Shown here piece by piece: positions 49,096-57,824 of a stretch of 64,000 nt of DNA; positions within the stretch are counted from its first letter, which is position 1; every line of letters starts with the position of its first letter. Source of the stretch: Streptomyces sp. yr375 (lineage in GTDB: Bacteria > Actinomycetota > Actinomycetes > Streptomycetales > Streptomycetaceae); assembly GCF_900110755.1 (NCBI RefSeq), contig NZ_FOFF01000020.1, positions 62,001 through 126,000 on the forward strand, in the 5' to 3' direction. A program made the position numbers and the translations under genes. The notes under the pieces were generated by a model, which saw nothing but the letters and a program-made list of their open reading frames with translations, was not told where the DNA came from and made no database searches.

Positions 49096-51438
49096 ATGTC
49101 CCATGCGCAACCCCGGTCCGCGGAGACGGTGACGGGGGAGGGGACCGCCGTACCGCGGGCCGGCCTCGTCGTGGCGGTGCTCGCCTTCGGCGGGATCGTG
49201 GTCTCGGTGATGCAGACCCTGGTGATCCCGATCATCCCGGAGCTGCCGAAGCTGCTGGACGCCCCGGCCTCGGACGCCGTCTGGGCGGTCACCGCGACGC
49301 TTCTCGCGGCCGCCGTCGCCACCCCCGTCATGGGCCGGCTCGGCGACATGTACGGCAAGCGCCGGATGCTGCTGGTCAGCCTGCTCATGCTGATCGCCGG
49401 ATCGGTCACGGCCGCCCTCAGCGACGGGCTTCCCCTGCTGATCGTCGGCCGGTCCCTACAAGGGCTCGCCTCCGGGGTCGTCCCGCTCGGCATCAGCATC
49501 ATGCGCGACGAACTGCCCGCCGAGCGGCTCGGTTCGGCGACCGCCCTGATGAGCGCCTCCCTCGGCGTCGGCGGCGCTCTGGGGCTGCCCGCCGCCGCGC
49601 TCATCGCGGACCACTTCGACTGGCACACGCTGTTCTGGACGTCGGCCGCCCTCGGCGCGGTCGCCCTCGTGCTCGTCCCGCTGTTCGTGCCCGAGTCGAA
49701 GGTGCGCTCGGGCGGACGCTTCGACCTGGTCGGCGCTCTCGGCATGGCGGCCGGGCTGGTCTGTCTGCTGCTCGCGATATCCAAGGGCGCCGACTGGGGC
49801 TGGGGCAGCGCCACCACCCTCGGGCTGTTCGGCGCGGCGGTCGTCGTCCTGCTGCTGTGGGGCCTGTTCGAACTGCGCGTCAAGGAGCCCCTGGTGGACC
49901 TGCGGGCCACCGCCCGCCGTCAGGTGCTGGTGACCAACCTCGCCTCCCTGGCCTTCGGTTTCTCCATGTTCGCGATGTCCCTGGTCATGCCGCAGCTTCT
50001 GCAACTGCCCACGGCGACGGGCTACGGTCTGGGCAGGTCGCTGCTGGCCGCCGGCCTGGTCATGGCCCCCACGGGGCTGGTGATGATGGCCGTCGCGCCG
50101 CTCTCCGCGCTGGTCTCCAAGGCGCGGGGCCCGAAGGTGACGCTGATGCTGGGCGCCGTCATCGTCGCCGTGGGCTACGGCGTCGGCGTCGTGCTGATGG
50201 CCGAGGTGTGGCAGCTCGTGCTGGTCTCCTGCATCGTCGGCGCCGGCATCGGCTTCGCCTACGGGGCGATGCCCGCGCTCATCATGGGCGCGGTGGACCC
50301 CTCCGAGACGGCCGCCGCGAACAGCCTCAACACCCTGATGCGGTCCATCGGCACCACCACCGCCAGCGCCGTCGCCGGTGTGATCCTGGCCCAGATGACC
50401 ACCGTCTTCGGCACCACCGCGCTGCCCTCGCAGAACAGTTTCAAGGTCGTCATGGCCGTCGGCTCGGCCGCGGCGCTCCTCGCCCTCTTCGTCGCCGGGT
50501 TCATCCCCCGGCAGCGGACGGCAACCCAGAAGCCCGGCACCGAGCCGGTGGTCGTGGCGCAGGTCGCCGTAGCGGACGAGCGGGCGATGGGCGCCGCGGT
50601 CCCCGTGCCGCTGGCCCGCGCCGTCGCGGAGTTGGTGGCGACCGTGCCGGGGCTGGCCGACGCCCGCCCGGCCGGCGGCGGGCACCCGGTGCGCGGGCAG
50701 GTGCGCGGCGCGGAGGGCGTACCGGTGGGCGGGGCGGCGGTGACGCTGATCTCGCTGGGCGGACGGCAGTTGAGCCGGGCGGTCGCCGAGGCCGACGGCG
50801 CCTACGCCGTCGACGCGCCCGGGGAGGGCACGTACCTCCTCGTCGCCGCCGCCGACGGCCATCAACCGCAGGCCACGACGGTCGTGGTCGGGGCGGAGCC
50901 GCTGACGTACGACGTGCTGCTCGGCGGTGCCAGCGGGCTGGCCGGTGTGGTGCGGACCGCCGACGGCGGGGTGCCGGTCGGCGGGGCGGTCGTCATCCTC
51001 ACGGACGCCCGCGGCGACGTGGTGGCCAGCACGCAGACCGACGGCATCGGCGAGTTCTCCGTCGCCGACCTGGTGCCCGGGCCCGTGACCCTCGCGGTCA
51101 GCTCGCCCAAGCACCGGCCGCTGGCCCTGCCCGTGGAGATCCGCGCCACCGGTGTCACCCGGGTCGACGTCGAACTGCGGCCCGGCGCGCAGGTACGGGG
51201 CACCGTGCGCGGCGCGGGCGCTCCGTTGGGCGACGCGCGGGTGACCCTGGTCGACGCCGCGGGCAACGTCGTCGCGACCGCCAGAACCGGGCACGACGGA
51301 GCGTACGCGTTCTCCGACCTGGACAGCGGCCAGTACACCGTCATCGCAACCGGCTACCCACCCCGGGCAACCGGCGTCAGCCTCGGCGGCGGCGACGTGG
51401 ACGACCACGACATAGAACTGGCGCACGCCGCCGAGTAG
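49096..51438 (+). CDS. MFS transporter fused to carboxypeptidase-regulatory-like repeats
   Basis: Protein of 780 aa; ATG at 49096 with GGAGG at 8 bases. Residues 1-480 are a DHA2-type MFS exporter (TLVIPIIPELPKLL, ATPVMGRLGDMYGKRRMLL, GVVPLGISIMRDELP). Residues about 530-780 are three tandem carboxypeptidase-regulatory-like (transthyretin-like) beta domains, each beginning V-G-x-V and containing GAAVTLISL / GGAVVILTDARGDVV / GDARVTLVDAAGNVV and a DGAYAV/GEFSV/GAYAF core. They would form an exposed beta-rod after the last helix. The substrate is unknown; regulation is probably by a MarR protein. Confidence 0.9.
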   Translation: MSHAQPRSAETVTGEGTAVPRAGLVVAVLAFGGIVVSVMQTLVIPIIPELPKLLDAPASDAVWAVTATLLAAAVATPVMGRLGDMYGKRRMLLVSLLMLIAGSVTAALSDGLPLLIVGRSLQGLASGVVPLGISIMRDELPAERLGSATALMSASLGVGGALGLPAAALIADHFDWHTLFWTSAALGAVALVLVPLFVPESKVRSGGRFDLVGALGMAAGLVCLLLAISKGADWGWGSATTLGLFGAAVVVLLLWGLFELRVKEPLVDLRATARRQVLVTNLASLAFGFSMFAMSLVMPQLLQLPTATGYGLGRSLLAAGLVMAPTGLVMMAVAPLSALVSKARGPKVTLMLGAVIVAVGYGVGVVLMAEVWQLVLVSCIVGAGIGFAYGAMPALIMGAVDPSETAAANSLNTLMRSIGTTTASAVAGVILAQMTTVFGTTALPSQNSFKVVMAVGSAAALLALFVAGFIPRQRTATQKPGTEPVVVAQVAVADERAMGAAVPVPLARAVAELVATVPGLADARPAGGGHPVRGQVRGAEGVPVGGAAVTLISLGGRQLSRAVAEADGAYAVDAPGEGTYLLVAAADGHQPQATTVVVGAEPLTYDVLLGGASGLAGVVRTADGGVPVGGAVVILTDARGDVVASTQTDGIGEFSVADLVPGPVTLAVSSPKHRPLALPVEIRATGVTRVDVELRPGAQVRGTVRGAGAPLGDARVTLVDAAGNVVATARTGHDGAYAFSDLDSGQYTVIATGYPPRATGVSLGGGDVDDHDIELAHAAE

Positions 51439-51676
51439 TTCACCCTGCGCGGCGGGCCGCTGGACACCGTCTGGTGGCCTGTCGTCTCGGATCCGCCGGG
51501 GCCCGTTGCTGGTGGTGCGGCAGTGGCGTCGGCTTCGGTGGTGGCGATGTGGACGGCCCGTGACCTGGAACTGGAGGACGCTGCTGAGTAGTTGACCTCG
51601 CGCGGCGGGTCGCCGGAGACCTTCCGGGGGCCTGCCGTCTCAGATTCGCCCCGCCCGCCGCTGGTGGCGTAGCCGT
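51373..51676. repeat. Degenerate tandem duplication of the MFS-fusion 3' end (2 x 152 nt)
   Basis: Copy A (51373-51524) holds the last codons and stop of the MFS fusion gene plus downstream DNA; copy B (51525-51676) follows directly. Matching landmarks are GGCGTC(A/G)GC(C/T)TCGG at 51373 and 51525, GC(C/T)GAGTAGTT around the stop, and the GTCTC(G/A)GAT(C/T)CGCC segment that also contains the end of the permease remnant. Confidence 0.8.
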
Positions 51677-52175
51677 AGTGCCAGATACAGGCCGCCGACC
51701 ACCCCCGTCACCACGCCCACCGGTAACTGGGCTGTCTCGTGGACGCGTTGGGATGCGAAGTCGGCGGTGACGACGAGGACGGTGCCGGTGCAGGTGGCGG
51801 CGGCCAGGTTGGGGCCGGCGACACGGGTGAGGCGGCGGGCCAGTTGGGGTGTGACGAGGGCCACGAACGGGATCGGGCCGGCCCACGGACACCGCGCCCG
51901 CCCGCCGGGTACCCCCAAGCTGCCCGCCACGTCGTCGCCCATCTTCAGGACCTTCAGTCGGCTGCCCAGCAGGGTGCGCACCACGTCCGCCGGGGAGATC
52001 GGGTACTCGCCGGTGCCAGGGCGAGGACGCCGATCGCGGCGGTGAGGGCGAGCGCCACGAGACAGACCGTGAGCGCGCGGAGCTCCACCCGTAGCGAGAG
52101 GCGCTGGGAGCGGCCGCGGACGACCCGGACCCGGCGGGCGGGGGCAGCCTCCGTGGGTCGGCCGGTCACCGTCAC
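51640..52175 (-). pseudogene. FecCD siderophore permease remnant (second permease)
   Basis: A GTG at 52175 overlaps the stop of the preceding permease remnant (GTGA). The N-terminal part reads to IGVLALA, then a one-base frameshift near 52016 leads into TGEYPISPADVVRTLLGS. Most of the membrane core is deleted before KMGDDVAGSLGVPGGRAR, a further piece is missing, and the C-terminus GPIPFVALVTPQLARRL...QLPVGVVTGVVGG is preserved. It was a ferric-siderophore ABC permease and can no longer work. Confidence 0.75.
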
Positions 52176-52432
52176 ACCGCCACCACCCTGCGTTGGCGCA
52201 CCAGCGCGATGAACATCGGGGCCCCCACCACCGCCGTGACCACGCCCGCGTCGAGTTCGTCGGGGCGTACGACGACCCGGCCGAGGACGTCGGCGAGCAG
52301 CAGCAGCAGCAACAGCAGCGACGGCGCGAGCAGCATGGACAGCGGCAGCGTCCAGCGCCGGTCGGCGCCCGTGATCAGGCGGGCCATGTGCGGGACGGCG
52401 AGGCCGACGAAGACCAGCGGGCCGACGGCCGA
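52172..52432 (-). pseudogene. FecCD siderophore permease remnant (first permease, C-terminus)
   Basis: Only the last 85 or so codons remain: VGPLVFVGLAVPHMARLITGADRRW, then a transmembrane helix, ADVLGRVVVRPDELDAGVVTAVVGAPMFIALVRQRR. This is the standard C-terminal block of FecCD permeases. It is cut at about 52430, where the sequence switches to a plus-strand gene fragment. Confidence 0.75.
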
Positions 52433-52433
52433 C

Positions 52434-52595
52434 CGCGAGAGGGGCGCCGGCCGGGAGCGGCTGCGCTTCCTCAACGTCTCCCGCGTGCGCGACGTACGGC
52501 AGCGGGCCGACGGCTCGCTCGGCATCGCCGTGGAGTTCCTGCCCACCGGCGAGGAGCAGGTGCTCGACGCCGACGTCCTCGAACGGATCGGCACC
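52434..52595 (+). pseudogene. Siderophore N-hydroxylase (SidA/IucD-type) fragment
   Basis: The plus-strand frame reads RERLRFLNVSRVRDVRQRADGS and EFLPTGEEQVLDADVL, which matches the segment just before the ATGY motif in L-lysine/L-ornithine N-monooxygenases of siderophore synthesis. Both ends are missing. It abuts the permease remnant on one side and the methyltransferase 3' end on the other. Confidence 0.5.
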
Positions 52596-52605
52596 GGAGT
52601 GGGGC

Positions 52606-53757
52606 TCACCCCCGGCTGGTCGCCCGGAGCACCACGAACTTCCGGTCGCCGGCGACCAGTTCACAGGTGCCGAACAGTCGCTTCAGCTTCAGGTGGTAGC
52701 CCAGGTGTCGGTTGCCCACCACCCACAGCTCGCCGCCCGGTCGCAGCGCACGTCGGGCCCCGGTGAACATCCGCCACGCCGTCGCGTCCGTCGTGGCCTG
52801 GTGGGAGTGGAACGGTGGGTTGTTCAGCACGACGTCCACGCTGCCGTCCGCCACCCCCGCCAGCCCGTCCCCGACCCGGAACTCGGCGTGCCCCGGCACC
52901 CCGTTCGCCTTGTAGGTGGCCTCCGCCGACGCGACCGCCTGGAACGACTCGTCCGTGAACAGCACTTCGGCCGCCGGATTGGCCAGCGCCACCGCCGTCC
53001 CCACGATCCCGTTGCCGCAGCCCAGGTCGACGACCCGGCGGGCGCCGCTCGTCGCCGGCAGGTGGCGGAGGAAGAACCGGGTGCCGATGTCCAGCCGGTC
53101 GGCGCAGAACACGCCCGCGTGGTTGACGACCGGACGGCCCGCGAGGGTGCCGCCGACGTCGTCGGGGAGGTCGTAGGCGTGCGGCCATGGGTTGACGGGG
53201 CGCTTCAGCGATGCATCAGGGGTGCAGAGGATCAGCCGGGCCTTCTGCTCGGCCAGCGAGGTCCGGGTCGGTCCGAGGATCCGCTCGAACAGCCGCAGCG
53301 TCGAGGTGTGGATCTCCTTCACCATGCCGGCGGCGACCACGACCGTGTCCGCGTGCACGGCGTGCGCCAGCCGCAGCAACTGGTCCTCCAGGAGCGCGAG
53401 GCTCTTGGGCACCCTGATCAGGAGCACGTCGATCCGGTCCGGCACCGGGTCCTGGGTGGTCAGCAGCCGGACCGCGCCGGTCTCCACACCGGCCCGCGCG
53501 AGGTTCGCCCGGGTCGCCTCCTGCCCCAGCCAGGAGTCGGTGATCTGCGTCGGACGGTACGCCGCGAGCGCCGTGACCAGCGCACCCCAGCGGTCGCCCA
53601 GCACCACCACCGCACCGGTGAGCGGGACGTCCCGCTCCACGAGGTGTCGGAGCAGGTACGCGTCGGAAGCGTCCCAGGCGCGCAGCGTCTCGCGCGGATC
53701 CTCGGGGTGGCGGGCCAGCGAGACCTCGCCCCACGGCGTCGTCATACGGTCGTTCAT
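52606..53757 (-). CDS. RlmG-like class I SAM-dependent methyltransferase
   Basis: Protein of 383 aa. An N-terminal pseudo-methyltransferase domain (residues about 1-190) is followed by a catalytic Rossmann domain with RRVVDLGCGNGIVGTAVALANP (SAM loop), FTDES and the N2-guanine/adenine signature VVLNNPPFHSHQATTD. The two-domain layout and NPPFH agree with RlmG/RsmC-type 23S or 16S rRNA guanine-N2 methyltransferases. The start is either 53757 or an ATG five codons in. The 3' end borders the siderophore debris. Confidence 0.86.
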   Translation of the reverse strand: MNDRMTTPWGEVSLARHPEDPRETLRAWDASDAYLLRHLVERDVPLTGAVVVLGDRWGALVTALAAYRPTQITDSWLGQEATRANLARAGVETGAVRLLTTQDPVPDRIDVLLIRVPKSLALLEDQLLRLAHAVHADTVVVAAGMVKEIHTSTLRLFERILGPTRTSLAEQKARLILCTPDASLKRPVNPWPHAYDLPDDVGGTLAGRPVVNHAGVFCADRLDIGTRFFLRHLPATSGARRVVDLGCGNGIVGTAVALANPAAEVLFTDESFQAVASAEATYKANGVPGHAEFRVGDGLAGVADGSVDVVLNNPPFHSHQATTDATAWRMFTGARRALRPGGELWVVGNRHLGYHLKLKRLFGTCELVAGDRKFVVLRATSRG

Positions 53758-53823
53758 CGTGCGGCAAGGCTAACCGAGCCGCAGCTCAGGCCCGGTGTCG
53801 GACCCATGGCGGAGGATGGGTGC

Positions 53824-54519
53824 ATGGACACCGAGCTGTTTCCCCGGGAGCGTGCGCAGGTCGCGCCGGGCGCGGTGCACGTCCCCGACTGGCTGGACGA
53901 GGCGCGGCAGCGCGCGCTGCTCGCGGCCTGCCGCGACTGGGCCCGCCCACCGGCCGGCCTGCGCACGGTCCGCACCCCCGGCGGCGGCACGATGACCGCC
54001 CGCCAGGTCTGCCTGGGCTGGCACTGGTACCCGTACGCCTACGCCCGCACCGCCACCGACGGGGACGGCGCACCCGTCAAACCCCTCCCCACCTGGCTGG
54101 CCGAACTGGGCCGCCGAGCGGTCACCGACGCGCTGGGACCAGAGGAGAGCGGGGAAGGGGTGGGCGGGGAGCAGGAAGGCGCAGGGGCGGCGGCGTACGA
54201 CATCGCGCTGATCAACTTCTACGACGGCGACTCCCGGATGGGCATGCACCGGGACGCCGACGAGCGGTCCGCCGCGCCCGTCGTGTCCCTCAGCCTCGGC
54301 GACACCTGCGTCTTCCGTTTCGGCAACACCGAGACTCGGACCCGCCCCTACACCGACGTCGAGCTGCGCAGCGGCGACCTGTTCGTGTTCGGGGGGCCGT
54401 CCCGGCTCGCCTACCACGGGGTGCCGCGGGTCCTGCCGGGCACGGCGCCGGCCGGGCTCGGGCTGACCGGGCGGCTGAACGTGACCCTGCGGGTCAGTGG
54501 CTTCCCGGACGCCACCTGA
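53824..54519 (+). CDS. AlkB-like 2-oxoglutarate/Fe(II) dioxygenase
   Basis: Protein of 231 aa; ATG with GGAGG at 11 bases. The catalytic core is NFYDGDSRMGMHRDADE (HxD iron ligands), VSLSLGDTCVFRFG, then the distal His in RLAYHGVPRV and the 2-oxoglutarate-binding Arg in GRLNVTLRVSG. It repairs alkylated bases such as 1-methyladenine by oxidative demethylation. A Gly/Glu-rich insertion (EESGEGVGGEQEGAG) sits before the core. Confidence 0.9.
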   Translation: MDTELFPRERAQVAPGAVHVPDWLDEARQRALLAACRDWARPPAGLRTVRTPGGGTMTARQVCLGWHWYPYAYARTATDGDGAPVKPLPTWLAELGRRAVTDALGPEESGEGVGGEQEGAGAAAYDIALINFYDGDSRMGMHRDADERSAAPVVSLSLGDTCVFRFGNTETRTRPYTDVELRSGDLFVFGGPSRLAYHGVPRVLPGTAPAGLGLTGRLNVTLRVSGFPDAT

Positions 54520-54529
54520 CGAAGCGGAT

Positions 54530-54550
54530 CATGGGAGACTCGCTCTCATG
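54530..54550. promoter_or_regulatory. Inverted repeat at the ROK regulator start
   Basis: CATGGGAG-ACTCG-CTCTCATG, 8-bp arms with one mismatch, covers the ribosome site and ends in the ATG of the ROK gene. It could be an autoregulatory operator or an RNA hairpin that hides the start. Confidence 0.5.
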
Positions 54551-55792
54551 AGCGGCAAGGCGGACCCCCGGCCGGCGGGGGAAGGGACCACCTCGAGGGC
54601 GCGGTTGGACCGGGGGCGCGGTGCGCTCGGCCCCGCGTTGGAGCTCGTGCACACCGGCCGCGCGCCCACCCGCGCGGTACTCACCGCCGAACTCGGCGTC
54701 ACCCGTGCGACGGCCGGCGCGGTGGCCGCCGAACTCGCGGCACTGGGCCTGATCCGGGTGGACGCGCGGCCCGGCGCCGCCGCCGGTTCGCAGGGCCGCC
54801 CCTCGCACCGGCTCGCCCTCACCGAGGAGGGCCCGGTCGCCCTCGCCGCCCAGGTCCACGCCGACGGGTTCCGGGCCGCGCTGGTCGGCCTCGGCGGGCG
54901 GATCGTCGCCACCACGCCCAGTTGCGAGACCGTCGACGCCGACCCCGCCAAGGTGCTCGGCGCCGCCGTCGACGCCGGCGCGGAACTGCTCCGCCAGACG
55001 GGTCGGCGCTGCGTCGGCGCCGGGCTCGCCGTACCCTCCGCGGTCACCGAACCCGAGGGACGCGCGCTGAACCCCCTGCACCTGGCGTGGCCGGCGGGGG
55101 CGCCCGTGCGGGAGATCTTCGCCGAGCGGATCCGCGCCGCCGGTCTCACCGGCCCCGCGTTCGCCGCCAACGACGTCAACCTCGCCGCCCTCGCCGAACA
55201 CCGGCACGGCGCCGGACGCGGCGCCCGCGACCTGCTGTGCGTGGCCACCGGACACCGGGGCGTCGGCGGCGCGCTGGTGCTGGACGGCCGTCTGCACACG
55301 GGCAGTTCGGGCCTCGCGCTCGAAGTCGGTCACCTCACCGTCAACCCCGAGGGCGGCCCCTGCCACTGCGGCAGCCGGGGCTGCCTCGACGTCGAGGCCG
55401 ACCCGCTCGCCCTGCTCACCGCGGCCGGCCGCGCGCCGGGCCCCGAGGGCTCCCTGCTCCAGCAGGCCAACGAACTGATCCGCGAGGAGTACGGCGACCC
55501 GGTCGTCCGCGCCGCCGCCGACACCCTCATCGACCGGCTCGGTCTGGGCCTGGCGGGCCTGGTGAACATCCTCAACCCGGACCGCATCATCCTCGGCGGC
55601 CTGCACCGCACCCTCCTCGACGCCGACCCCGACCGCCTCCGCGCCGTCGTCACCGACCGCAGCCTGTGGGGCCGCAGCGGCGGCGTCCCCATCCTCGCCT
55701 GCTCCCTCGACCACAACAGCCTGGTCGGCGCGGCCGAGCTGGCCTGGCAGCCGGTCTTCGACGATCCGCTGGCGGCGCTGGGCGCCGTGTGA
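54548..55792 (+). CDS. ROK family transcriptional regulator
   Basis: Protein of 414 aa; ATG at 54548. The N-terminal winged helix (residues about 20-75, ALELVHTGRAPTRAVLTAELGVTRATAGAVAAELAALGLI) marks it as a regulator, unlike the kinase at 29649. The ROK domain has GAGLAVPSAVTEPEG, VATGHRGVGGALVLDGR, LEVGHLTVNPEGGPCHCGSRGCLDVEA (zinc site) and NPDRIILGG. The ATP-binding DxGGT motif is degenerate, as usual for NagC/XylR-type repressors. The target is unknown. Confidence 0.88.
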   Translation: MSGKADPRPAGEGTTSRARLDRGRGALGPALELVHTGRAPTRAVLTAELGVTRATAGAVAAELAALGLIRVDARPGAAAGSQGRPSHRLALTEEGPVALAAQVHADGFRAALVGLGGRIVATTPSCETVDADPAKVLGAAVDAGAELLRQTGRRCVGAGLAVPSAVTEPEGRALNPLHLAWPAGAPVREIFAERIRAAGLTGPAFAANDVNLAALAEHRHGAGRGARDLLCVATGHRGVGGALVLDGRLHTGSSGLALEVGHLTVNPEGGPCHCGSRGCLDVEADPLALLTAAGRAPGPEGSLLQQANELIREEYGDPVVRAAADTLIDRLGLGLAGLVNILNPDRIILGGLHRTLLDADPDRLRAVVTDRSLWGRSGGVPILACSLDHNSLVGAAELAWQPVFDDPLAALGAV

Positions 55793-55830
55793 GACCGACG
55801 CCCGGGGAGGCGTCCGCGTAGGTTGACGGC

Positions 55831-56715
55831 ATGACAGAGCAACTGACCGTGAGCGTCCTGGGCACCGGCATCATGGGCGCGGCGATGGCCCGCAACCTCG
55901 CCCGTGCCGGACACACCGTGCGCGCCTGGAACCGCACCCGCGCCAAGGCCGAGCCGCTCACCGCGGACGGTGTGCGGGTCGTCGACACCCCCGCCGAGGC
56001 GGTCGACGGCGCGGACGTCGTCCTGACCATGCTCCATGACGGCCCGGCCGCCCTGGACGTCATGCGCGAGGCCGCTCCCGCGCTGCGGGCCGGCGCGGCC
56101 TGGGTGCAGTCGACGACCGCCGGGATCGAGGCCCTCGGCGACCTGGCCGCCTTCGCCCGCGCCCACGACCTGGTCTTCTTCGACGCGCCGGTGCTCGGCA
56201 CCCGGCAGCCCGCCGAGGCCGGTCAACTGACCGTGCTGGCGGCGGGCCCGCCGGCGGGCCGGGACGCGGTGGCGCCCGTCCTGGACGCCGTCGGCGCGCG
56301 GACGGTGTGGACCGGCGAGGACGGCGGCGCGGGCAGCGCCACCCGGCTGAAACTGGTGGCCAATTGCTGGGTCATCGCGGCCACCGCCGCGGCCGGCGAG
56401 GCCCTCGCCCTGGCGCAGTCCCTGGACGTCGACCCGAACGCGTTCCTCGAACTGATCGCGGGCGGCCCGCTCGACATGGCCTACCTGCGGGCGAAGACCG
56501 GCCTGATCCTCGACGACCGGCTCTCGCCCGCCCAGTTCGCGGTGACGACGGCCGCGAAGGACGCGCGTCTGATCGTCGAGGCGGGCCGCGCGAACGGCGT
56601 CCGCCTGGACGTCGCGGCCGCCAGCGCCGACCGCCTGGAACGGGCCGCCGCGCAGGGCCACGGCGACGAGGACATGGCCGCCGCCTACTTCGCGAGCTTC
56701 GACAAGAACGCCTGA
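55831..56715 (+). CDS. NAD(P)-dependent oxidoreductase, 3-hydroxyisobutyrate dehydrogenase family
   Basis: Protein of 294 aa. The N-terminal Rossmann fold is SVLGTGIMGAAMARNLARAGH, then TMLHDGPAA and FFDAPVLGTRQPAEAGQLTVLAAG. The catalytic Lys is in SATRLKLVANCW, followed by the C-terminal helical domain. It oxidises a beta-hydroxy acid or reduces a semialdehyde/imine; imine reductases share this fold. It follows the ROK gene by 38 bases. Confidence 0.9.
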   Translation: MTEQLTVSVLGTGIMGAAMARNLARAGHTVRAWNRTRAKAEPLTADGVRVVDTPAEAVDGADVVLTMLHDGPAALDVMREAAPALRAGAAWVQSTTAGIEALGDLAAFARAHDLVFFDAPVLGTRQPAEAGQLTVLAAGPPAGRDAVAPVLDAVGARTVWTGEDGGAGSATRLKLVANCWVIAATAAAGEALALAQSLDVDPNAFLELIAGGPLDMAYLRAKTGLILDDRLSPAQFAVTTAAKDARLIVEAGRANGVRLDVAAASADRLERAAAQGHGDEDMAAAYFASFDKNA

Positions 56716-56895
56716 TCCCACGCTGGAGGACCGCGCCGGCGGCGGCCTGCGGAAGCAGCCGATCGCCGCGCGCGTACTCCCCGCGCGGTACACGCACTGC
56801 CGCTGGCCGTACGACGACCCTGACCCCCTCCCGGCGGGACTCTCGAGACATCGAACGAAGACCCACCGAAGGTCTCACCGAGGAGATGACCCGAG

Positions 56896-57189
56896 ATGAA
56901 CACCCTGGCGAACTGGGACGGCGGACCCGGCCCGTGGATCCTGTTCCTCCCGCTGATCTGGGCGGCCGTGGTGATCGGCGCCGTCACGCTCCTGCGCCGC
57001 ACCGTCTGGCGCGGCCGCCGCGGCCCCTGGCACCCGGCAGCCGACCCCCGCCCCACCGGCGACGCGCCCCTCGCGGTCCTCGGCCGCCGCTTCGCCTCCG
57101 GCGAGATCGACGAGGACGAGTACTGGCGCCGACTGTCCGTCCTGGACGAGCAGTTCGGCCGCATGGGCAAGGGCGGCGGTCCGGCATGA
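56896..57189 (+). CDS. SHOCT domain small membrane protein
   Basis: Protein of 97 aa; ATG with GAGGAG at 10 bases. One transmembrane helix (residues about 13-33, PWILFLPLIWAAVVIGAVTLL), a basic linker, then a C-terminal SHOCT motif (LAVLGRRFASGEIDEDEYWRRLSVLDE). SHOCT segments probably mediate oligomerisation. The 180 bases upstream hold no gene. Confidence 0.88.
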   Translation: MNTLANWDGGPGPWILFLPLIWAAVVIGAVTLLRRTVWRGRRGPWHPAADPRPTGDAPLAVLGRRFASGEIDEDEYWRRLSVLDEQFGRMGKGGGPA

Positions 57190-57239
57190 GCACCGAGACT
57201 CCCGCGACCTCCGCGACGCGGGCCGTCGCCACGGAATGA
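57186..57239 (+). CDS. Possible 17-aa micropeptide coupled to the SHOCT gene
   Basis: ATG overlaps the SHOCT stop (ATGA). The 17-residue Ala/Thr-rich peptide (MSTETPATSATRAVATE) then stops. The coupling geometry is right, but this could equally be the N-terminal stub of a deleted gene or chance. Confidence 0.25.
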   Translation: MSTETPATSATRAVATE

Positions 57240-57284
57240 CGTACGCCTGACTGACGTACGCCCGGGGGTGAGGTCACCGCCCGG

Positions 57285-57824
57285 TCAGCCGAGGACGGCC
57301 GACCGGGCGGGAGCATGGGCGGGCCGCAGGTCGTCGACGCAGACGACCTCCGCGAACCGGGGCGCGACCTGCTCGCGGGGCGTGCGACGCGGTGGACGCG
57401 CCGACAGTTCGCGCGCGGCGACGGGCGCCGGCAGCGTGAACCACACGACCTTGCCGGACTCGCCGTCCGGCCGGGCGCCCCAACTCTCGCTCACCGCGGC
57501 CACCATGGCGAGTCCGCGCCCACAGGTGGCGAGGGCCGCGGCGTCCTTCAGCTCGCCCACGACCGGCAGCCGCGGGTCGTGGTCGCGCACCGAGACGGTG
57601 AGCCGGTCGAGCAGCAGCTCCATCTCCACGACGCACACCTTGTCGGGCTGGGCGTGCAGGTGGACGTTGGTCAACAGCTCCGTCACGCCGAGCGCGGCCC
57701 GGTCTATGAGCGGATCCATATGCCAGTAGCGCAACTGCGCCGATACGATTCTGCGGACCTGGCCGATCCGCGACGGCAGGGCCTGAAGCTCCACCGCGCA
57801 GTGCCTGTTTGGGTTGGTGATCAC
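57285..57824 (-). CDS. SpoIIAB/RsbW-like ATP-binding regulatory protein
   Basis: Protein of 179 aa from the GTG at 57824, which has GGGGAG 8 bases upstream; longer starts up to 58061 lack support. HATPase_c_2 domain: PSRIGQVRRIVSAQLRYW, ALGVTELLTNVHLHAQ (N box; Asn in TELLTNV), VSVRDHDPRLP (G1-like) and GRGLAMVAAVSESWG. Such small kinases serve as anti-sigma factors or switch kinases in streptomycetes; no cognate sigma or anti-anti-sigma gene is adjacent. Confidence 0.85.
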   Translation of the reverse strand: MITNPNRHCAVELQALPSRIGQVRRIVSAQLRYWHMDPLIDRAALGVTELLTNVHLHAQPDKVCVVEMELLLDRLTVSVRDHDPRLPVVGELKDAAALATCGRGLAMVAAVSESWGARPDGESGKVVWFTLPAPVAARELSARPPRRTPREQVAPRFAEVVCVDDLRPAHAPARSAVLG

